Of a stretch of 64,000 nucleotides of DNA, positions 59,282-64,000 are shown piece after piece. Position 1 is the first letter of the stretch, and every line of letters starts with the position of its first letter. This stretch comes from Solimonas sp040066175 (GTDB lineage Bacteria; Pseudomonadota; Gammaproteobacteria; Nevskiales; Nevskiaceae). The notes beneath the pieces are model-generated. The model made no database searches. It had not been told where the DNA came from and saw nothing but the letters and a program-made list of their open reading frames with translations. Both the position numbers and the translations under genes were made by a program. The DNA lies in the NCBI RefSeq assembly GCF_040066175.1, contig NZ_JBEAAM010000016.1:1-64000 (forward strand). Direction: 5' to 3'.

Positions 59282-59704
59282 TTACTGGGCCGCGCGGATC
59301 TCGTAATCGTGCGTGATCGCCACACCGCCGCGGCCGAGCATGATCGAGGCCGAGCAGTACTTTTCGGCCGACAGCTCGACGGCGCGCCGGATGTGATGTT
59401 CGGCCAGATCACGGCCGACGACCACGAAGTGCATGTGGATCGCCGTGAATACCTTGGGATCGGCGTCCGCGCGCTGCGCTTCAAGCTCGACCCAGCAGTC
59501 GGCGACCTGCTGGCGCGCCTTCTTGAGGATCAGCGTCACGTCCACCGCGGAGCACGCGCCGACGCCCATCAGCAACAGTTCCATCGGCCGCGGGCCGAGA
59601 TTGCGGCCACCGATCTCCGGCGGGCCATCGACGACCAGCGCATGTCCGCTGCCACTTTCGGCGACGAAGCTGGCGTTTTCAGACCATTTGACGCGTGCTT
59701 TCAA
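59282..59704 (-). CDS. OsmC/YhfA family protein
   Basis: A 140-residue OsmC-like protein, the group linked to organic-peroxide reduction. GPRPMELLLMGVGACSAVDV carries the upstream catalytic cysteine, and ELSAEKYCSASIMLG carries the second. It starts with TTG, chosen because GGAGAAG lies at the right distance and no ATG is available. It is divergent from crp, as yhfA is in E. coli. Confidence 0.88.
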   Translation of the reverse strand: MKARVKWSENASFVAESGSGHALVVDGPPEIGGRNLGPRPMELLLMGVGACSAVDVTLILKKARQQVADCWVELEAQRADADPKVFTAIHMHFVVVGRDLAEHHIRRAVELSAEKYCSASIMLGRGGVAITHDYEIRAAQ

Positions 59705-59735
59705 GATTCTTCTCCGGCCGGTTCCGCGGGCCAAT

Positions 59736-59745
59736 GTGCTATTTT
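59736..59745 (+). promoter_or_regulatory. Extended -10 promoter candidate of crp
   Basis: TGCTATTTT (TG-N-TATTTT) lies about 40 bases before the crp ATG in the 81-base divergent gap with osmC. No -35 is evident, as is common for extended -10 promoters. Confidence 0.4.
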
Positions 59746-59785
59746 CGGGCAAAACAACGACCGTTCCAATGCGGCAGAGGATGCG

Positions 59786-60409
59786 ATGCTGATGAAATCC
59801 GCGGTGCAGGCGTTCGTGGACACGGCGCACAAGCGCAGTTTTCCGCCCAAGCACACCCTCATTCACGCCGGCGACGAACCGCAGTCGCTGTACCTCATCC
59901 TCGAAGGCTCGGTCAGCATCCTGCTCGAAGACGACGACGGCCGCGAGATCGTACTGGCCTACCTGGGCCCCGGCGAGTTCTTCGGCGAGATGTGCCTGTT
60001 CCCCGAGCAGCAGCTGCGCACCGCGATCGTCCGCACGCGCACGCCGACGCTGCTCGCCGAGGTCGGCTATCAGGCCTTCCGCAGCTTCGCGCAGCAACAC
60101 CCCGACATCATGTTCGAGCTGGCCGGCCAGCTCGCCACGCGCCTGCGCGACACCACCAGGCGCCTCGGCGACCTGACCTTCCTCGACGTGGCCGGGCGCA
60201 TGGCCCACACACTGCTCGACCTCGTGCGCAAACCCGGCGCACAGGCCCATCCGCGCGGTGTCCTGATCCGCACCTCGCGTCAGGAACTGGCGCGGCTGGT
60301 GGGCTGCTCGCGCGAGATGGCCGGCCGCGTGCTCAAGAAACTCGAAGAAGACGGCATGGTGCAGTCGCAGGGTCGCAGCATCCTGCTGCTCGGCGTCAAG
60401 GCGCCCTAG
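59786..60409 (+). CDS. crp: Crp/Vfr-type cyclic-nucleotide transcription regulator
   Basis: A 207-residue CRP-family regulator. The cNMP-binding jelly roll has FFGEMCLF and QLRTAIVRTRT, in which the phosphate-binding Arg (E. coli R82) is kept and the next Ser is Thr. The C-helix keeps Thr at the position of T127. The HTH has recognition helix CSREMAGRVLKKLEE with R180, E181 and R185 equivalents. It looks like a cAMP-responsive Vfr rather than the cyclic-di-GMP-binding Clp of Xanthomonas. The ATG at 59786 has AGAGGA upstream. Vfr governs type IV pili and virulence in Pseudomonas. It is convergent with trpC, seven bases away. Confidence 0.92.
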   Translation: MLMKSAVQAFVDTAHKRSFPPKHTLIHAGDEPQSLYLILEGSVSILLEDDDGREIVLAYLGPGEFFGEMCLFPEQQLRTAIVRTRTPTLLAEVGYQAFRSFAQQHPDIMFELAGQLATRLRDTTRRLGDLTFLDVAGRMAHTLLDLVRKPGAQAHPRGVLIRTSRQELARLVGCSREMAGRVLKKLEEDGMVQSQGRSILLLGVKAP

Positions 60410-60416
60410 ACGCCGG

Positions 60417-61217
60417 TCACGCGCGCACCAGCGCGCGCAAGGCGGCGCCGGGCCGCGCCTGCCGCATCAGCGATTCGCCGATCAGGAAACGCTGCACGCC
60501 GGCAGCGCGCATGCGTTCGACGTCCGCTACGGTCGCAATCCCGCTCTCGGTGACGACGTCGAGTCCGGCCGGCAGCCGCGGCAGCAGATCCAGCGTCGTT
60601 TCGAGCCGGGTCTCGAAAATCCGCAGATTGCGGTTGTTGATGCCCAGCAGCCAGCCCTCGCCCAGATCCGCGCCGAGCACCTGATCCAGCTCGGCGCCGT
60701 CGTGGATTTCGACCAGCACGTCGAGACCCCAGGCCCGGGCACAGTCGTGCAGCGCCTTGAGTCGTGCCGGCTGCAGCGCGGCGGCGATCAGCAGCACGCA
60801 GTCCGCGCCGATCGCCCGCGCCTCGATGACCTGCGCCTCGTCGATCAGGAAGTCCTTGCGGATCACCGGCAGCGCGCAGGCCGAGCGCGCCTGCACGAGG
60901 AAAGCGTTATGCCCCTGGAAGAACGCCTCGTCGGTGAGCACCGACAGGCAGGCCGCGCCGCCCTGCGCGTACTCGCGCGCCAGCCAGGCCGGATCGAAAT
61001 CGGCGCGGATCAGGCCCTTGCTCGGCGATGCGCGCTTGATCTCGGCGATCACGCCGGCCTGGCCGGTCGCGACCCTGGCGCGCAGCGCCTCGATGAAACC
61101 GCGCGGCGCATCCGCGGCGCGCGCCAGGTCTTCGAGTGCGGTGCGCGAATAGCGCCGGCCGAGCAGCGCGATCTCTTCGCGCTTCTTCGCGAGGATCGTG
61201 TAGAGAATGTCGGACAT
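60417..61217 (-). CDS. trpC: Indole-3-glycerol phosphate synthase
   Basis: A 266-residue TIM-barrel enzyme of tryptophan synthesis. GVIAEIKRASPSKGLIRADF, CALPVIRKDFLID, LLGINNRNL and VTESGIATVADVERMRAAG are all canonical. It is coupled to trpD as TGATG. Monofunctional, as in Pseudomonas, with no fused trpF. Confidence 0.96.
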   Translation of the reverse strand: MSDILYTILAKKREEIALLGRRYSRTALEDLARAADAPRGFIEALRARVATGQAGVIAEIKRASPSKGLIRADFDPAWLAREYAQGGAACLSVLTDEAFFQGHNAFLVQARSACALPVIRKDFLIDEAQVIEARAIGADCVLLIAAALQPARLKALHDCARAWGLDVLVEIHDGAELDQVLGADLGEGWLLGINNRNLRIFETRLETTLDLLPRLPAGLDVVTESGIATVADVERMRAAGVQRFLIGESLMRQARPGAALRALVRA

Positions 61218-62254
61218 CAGCCGGCCTGCCTGATCCGCTGCGTCACGGCGACGAACTCGTCGAGCTTGGCGCGCGCCCGGCCGCTGGCCAGTGCATCGCG
61301 CGCGCTTGCGATGCCCGCCTCGATACGGGGCACGACACCGGCGACGTACAGCGCCGCGCCGGCGTTGAGCGCCACGATCTCGCGCGCGACGCCATCGCGG
61401 TTGTCCAGCGCTTCGAGCACGCGCTGCTTCGACTCCTGTGCGTCGGCGACGCGCAGATTCTGCGATCCGGCCATGCGCAGACCGAGGTCTTCGGGATGGA
61501 TCTCGTATTCGCGCAACGCGCCGTCGCGCAGCTCACCGACCAGCGTCGCGCCGCCGAGCGTGATCTCGTCCATGCCGTCCTTGCCCCAGACCACCATCGC
61601 GTTGCGCACGCCCAGGCGCTGCAGCACGCGGATCTGGATGCCGACCAGGTCCGGATGGAACACCCCCATCAGGATGTTCGGCGCATTCGCCGGGTTGGTC
61701 AGCGGCCCGAGGATGTTGAAGATCGTGCGCACGCCCATTTCCTTGCGCACCGGCGCCACCGCCTTCATCGCCGGGTGGTGATTGGGCGCGAACATGAAAC
61801 CGATGCCGCAGGCCGCGATGCAGGCCGCGACCTGTTCCGGCTGCAGGTCGATGACCGCGCCCAGTGCTTCGAGCACGTCGGCGCTGCCCGACTTGCTCGA
61901 CACGCTGCGGTTGCCATGCTTGGCGATGCGCGCGCCGGCCGCGGCAGCGACGAAGATCGAAGCCGTCGAGATGTTGAAGCTGTGCGCGCCGTCGCCACCG
62001 GTGCCGACGATGTCGATGAAGTGGGGATGAGGGGCGACCTCGACCTTGCGCGACAGCTCGCGCATCACCTGCGCCGCCGCAGTGATCTCGCCGACCGTCT
62101 CCTTCTTCACGCGCAGCCCGGTCAGGATCGCTGCGATCATCACCTGTGAAACCTCGCCGCCCATGATCTGGCGCATCAGGCCGATCATCTCGTCGTGGAA
62201 GATCTCGCGGTGCTCGATCGTGCGCTGCAGCGCTTCGTGTGGAGTGATCGACAT
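61217..62254 (-). CDS. trpD: Anthranilate phosphoribosyltransferase
   Basis: A 345-residue enzyme with the family motifs DIVGTGGDGAHSFNISTAS, AKHGNRSVSSKSGSADVLEALG and FNILGPLTNPA. The ATG at 62254 overlaps the trpG stop as TGATG; a longer upstream frame only shadows trpG. It is the monofunctional form. Confidence 0.96.
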   Translation of the reverse strand: MSITPHEALQRTIEHREIFHDEMIGLMRQIMGGEVSQVMIAAILTGLRVKKETVGEITAAAQVMRELSRKVEVAPHPHFIDIVGTGGDGAHSFNISTASIFVAAAAGARIAKHGNRSVSSKSGSADVLEALGAVIDLQPEQVAACIAACGIGFMFAPNHHPAMKAVAPVRKEMGVRTIFNILGPLTNPANAPNILMGVFHPDLVGIQIRVLQRLGVRNAMVVWGKDGMDEITLGGATLVGELRDGALREYEIHPEDLGLRMAGSQNLRVADAQESKQRVLEALDNRDGVAREIVALNAGAALYVAGVVPRIEAGIASARDALASGRARAKLDEFVAVTQRIRQAG

Positions 62255-62835
62255 CAGTAGCTCTCCAGGAAGTTCTTCAGCAGCACGTGACCGTGTTCGG
62301 TGAGAATCGACTCGGGATGGAACTGCACGCCCTCGACCGGCAGTTCGCGATGCTTCAGGCCCATGATCTCGTCCACCGCGCCGTCCGGCAGCTGCGTCCA
62401 CGCGGTGATCTCGAAGCAGTCGGGCAGCGTTTCCTTCTCGACGATCAGCGAGTGGTAGCGCGTCGCCGTGTACGGCGACGGCAGGCCGCGGAAAACGCCG
62501 TGGCCGTTGTGATGCACGAGGCTGACCTTGCCGTGCATCACCTCGCGCGCGCGCTTCACCGTGCCGCCGAAGGCCTGACCGATCGACTGGTGACCGAGGC
62601 AGACGCCGAGAATCGGAAAACGTCCCTTGAGGCGCTCGATCAGCTCCAGACAGATCCCCGCCTCGTTGGGCGTGCACGGCCCCGGCGACAGCACGATGTG
62701 ACGCGGGGCGAGTGCCGCGACTTCATCGACGCTGATCTCGTCATTGCGGAACACGCGCACGTCCGCGCCCAGCTCGCCGAAGTACTGGACGAGGTTGTAG
62801 GTGAAGGAGTCGTAGTTGTCGATCATCAACAACAT
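62254..62835 (-). CDS. trpG: Anthranilate synthase glutaminase subunit
   Basis: A 193-residue class-I amidotransferase: MIDNYDSFTYNLVQYFGELG, LSPGPCTPNEAG, the nucleophile in GVCLGHQSIGQAFGG and the His-Glu pair in GVQFHPESIL. It starts one base after the trpE stop. It could also serve p-aminobenzoate synthesis, but the trp context decides. Confidence 0.96.
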   Translation of the reverse strand: MLLMIDNYDSFTYNLVQYFGELGADVRVFRNDEISVDEVAALAPRHIVLSPGPCTPNEAGICLELIERLKGRFPILGVCLGHQSIGQAFGGTVKRAREVMHGKVSLVHHNGHGVFRGLPSPYTATRYHSLIVEKETLPDCFEITAWTQLPDGAVDEIMGLKHRELPVEGVQFHPESILTEHGHVLLKNFLESY

Positions 62836-62836
62836 G

Positions 62837-64000
62837 TCACGCCTCCCCGCCTGCGGTGGTGCCACCGTCCAGGGCGCGACGGCCCGACGCAGCGCCAAGC
62901 ACCGGCTCGGCCTGTGCCGCGGCCCGCAGCATCGCTGCGGCCTTGTTCATCGTCTCCTCCCATTCGAGCTGCGGCACGGAGTCGGCGACGACGCCACAGC
63001 CCGCCTGCACGTGCAGCTGGCCGCCCTTGATCACCGCGGTGCGGATCGCGATCGCGGTGTCCATGGTGCCGTCCCAGCCCAGGTAGCCGACGGCGCCGCC
63101 GTAGATGCCGCGCTTGACCGGCTCCAGCTCGTCGATGATCTCCATCGCCCGCACTTTCGGCGCGCCGGACAGCGTGCCGGCCGGGAAGGTCGCGGCGAGC
63201 GCGTCGAGCGCGTCGAGACCCGGCCGGAGCCGGCCGGTGACGTTGGAGACGATGTGCATCACGTGGCTGTAGCGCTCGATGACCATCCTCTCGGTCACGC
63301 ACACGCTGCCGATCTCCGAGACGCGACCGACGTCGTTGCGGCCCAGGTCGATCAGCATCAGGTGCTCGGCGATTTCCTTGGGATCGGCCAGCAGCTCGGC
63401 TTCGAGCGCACGATCCTCTTCGGGTGTCGCGCCGCGCCTGCGCGTGCCGGCGATCGGCCGCACGGTGACTTCGCCGTCCTCGACGCGGACCAGGATCTCG
63501 GGACTCGAACCGACGACGTGGTGATCGCCCAGATCCATGCAGTACAGGTACGGCGACGGGTTGAGACGGCGGATCGCGCGGTACAGCTGCACCGGATCGG
63601 CGTTGAACGGCGCGGTCAGACGCTGCGAGGGCACGACCTGCATGCAGTCGCCGGCGGCGATGTACTGCTGGATGCGCTCGACCGCACGCTTGAACGGTTC
63701 TTCGCCGAAGCGCGACTCGAACGGCAGCGGCGTTCCGCCCCCCGCCAGCGGCGCGCGCGGCAGCTGTGTGGGCGCCGCCAGCTGCGCCTCGATCTCGTCG
63801 AGTCGCCTGCGCGCACGCGCGAGATCGGCGGCGTCCGCCGGATCGGCATGCACGACCAGGATCAGGCTCGCGCGCAGGCTGTCGAAGACCACGAGTTCGT
63901 CGGCCAGCATCAGCAGGATGTCCGGCGTGCCGAGCGGATCGGCTTTCGTGGACTTCGCCAGCTTCGGCTCGAAGTAGCGCACGCAGTCGTAGCCGAAATA
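62837..64000 (-). CDS. trpE: Anthranilate synthase component I (5' end outside window)
   Basis: The C-terminal 387 residues of TrpE; the reading frame stays open through the window edge as YFGYDCVRYFEPK. Chorismate-binding motifs are SPEILVRVEDGEVTVRPIAGTRRRGATPEED, DLGRNDVGRVSEIGSV and LSGAPKVRAMEIIDELEP, which are complete. Any leader-peptide or attenuator control would lie outside the window. A short Ala-rich C-terminal tail follows the usual end. Confidence 0.96.
   Translation of the reverse strand, partial: YFGYDCVRYFEPKLAKSTKADPLGTPDILLMLADELVVFDSLRASLILVVHADPADAADLARARRRLDEIEAQLAAPTQLPRAPLAGGGTPLPFESRFGEEPFKRAVERIQQYIAAGDCMQVVPSQRLTAPFNADPVQLYRAIRRLNPSPYLYCMDLGDHHVVGSSPEILVRVEDGEVTVRPIAGTRRRGATPEEDRALEAELLADPKEIAEHLMLIDLGRNDVGRVSEIGSVCVTERMVIERYSHVMHIVSNVTGRLRPGLDALDALAATFPAGTLSGAPKVRAMEIIDELEPVKRGIYGGAVGYLGWDGTMDTAIAIRTAVIKGGQLHVQAGCGVVADSVPQLEWEETMNKAAAMLRAAAQAEPVLGAASGRRALDGGTTAGGEA

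Noticed and set aside
60410..60416. Missing terminator between convergent crp and trpC
   Set aside because: The seven-base gap cannot hold one. Overlapping 3' ends are common in this compact genome and need no special explanation.

Overview
The window is high-GC DNA coding at close to full density. There are about 62 protein genes, no rRNA, tRNA or CRISPR that I can see, and no stretch of more than about 205 bases without a gene. The content is that of a Gammaproteobacterium. Conserved blocks include trpEGDC next to crp/osmC/speD/coq7, petABC followed by sspAB, yfiH-rluD with bamD divergent, rsmI divergent from lpoA-yraN-diaA, and sucCD beside pilSR. The sucCD/pilSR neighbourhood, the DUF1302/DUF1329 module and the base composition point to the Xanthomonadales/Nevskiales side of the class. 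This placement is inference and could not be tested here.

Layout. 161-598 encodes a UspA-like stress protein. 588-13780 (minus) is a near-complete tad/Flp pilus locus running flp, tadE, cpaB, rcpA secretin, tadZ, tadA ATPase, tadB, tadC, tadD, a DUF3613 protein and tadG, ending in a PAS-GGDEF-degenerate EAL sensor. It has no prepilin peptidase gene. 13918-14748 is apaH. 14809-22156 (minus) is a four-gene envelope module: DUF1302 outer-membrane barrel, DUF1329 periplasmic protein, YCF48-like propeller and MMPL/RND transporter. 22360-28888 is housekeeping: pgeF, rluD, bamD, nadE, sucD, sucC.

28979-34483 (plus) is regulatory. It holds pilS-pilR and then a second operon (GAF protein, NarX-like soluble kinase, NarL-type regulator) preceded by a textbook sigma-54 promoter. 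34641-38432 holds the cytochrome bc1 genes and sspAB. 38489-42391 is a cluster of oxygen/peroxide proteins: a degenerate chemoreceptor-tip protein translationally coupled to an ODP-type diiron protein, convergent with a rubrerythrin / Fe-S oxidoreductase / DUF3501 operon. An OxyR-like operator lies upstream of the rubrerythrin gene.

42398-46995 carries a GlcD-like flavoprotein coupled to diaA, then yraN, a short lpoA and rsmI. 46988-52579 holds a DUF885 peptidase-like protein, a DUF2157/GDYXXLXY membrane pair and an MFS-PlsC fusion. 52591-56660 (minus) runs holA, proA, nadD, rsfS, rlmH. 56717-64000 holds coq7, a CDF zinc exporter, speD, osmC, crp/vfr and trpCDGE; trpE runs off the right end.

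The points most worth checking are the sigma-54 promoter with its split sensor, the chemoreceptor-tip/ODP pair, the OxyR-like operator at the rubrerythrin operon, and the DUF1302/DUF1329/YCF48/MMPL module.
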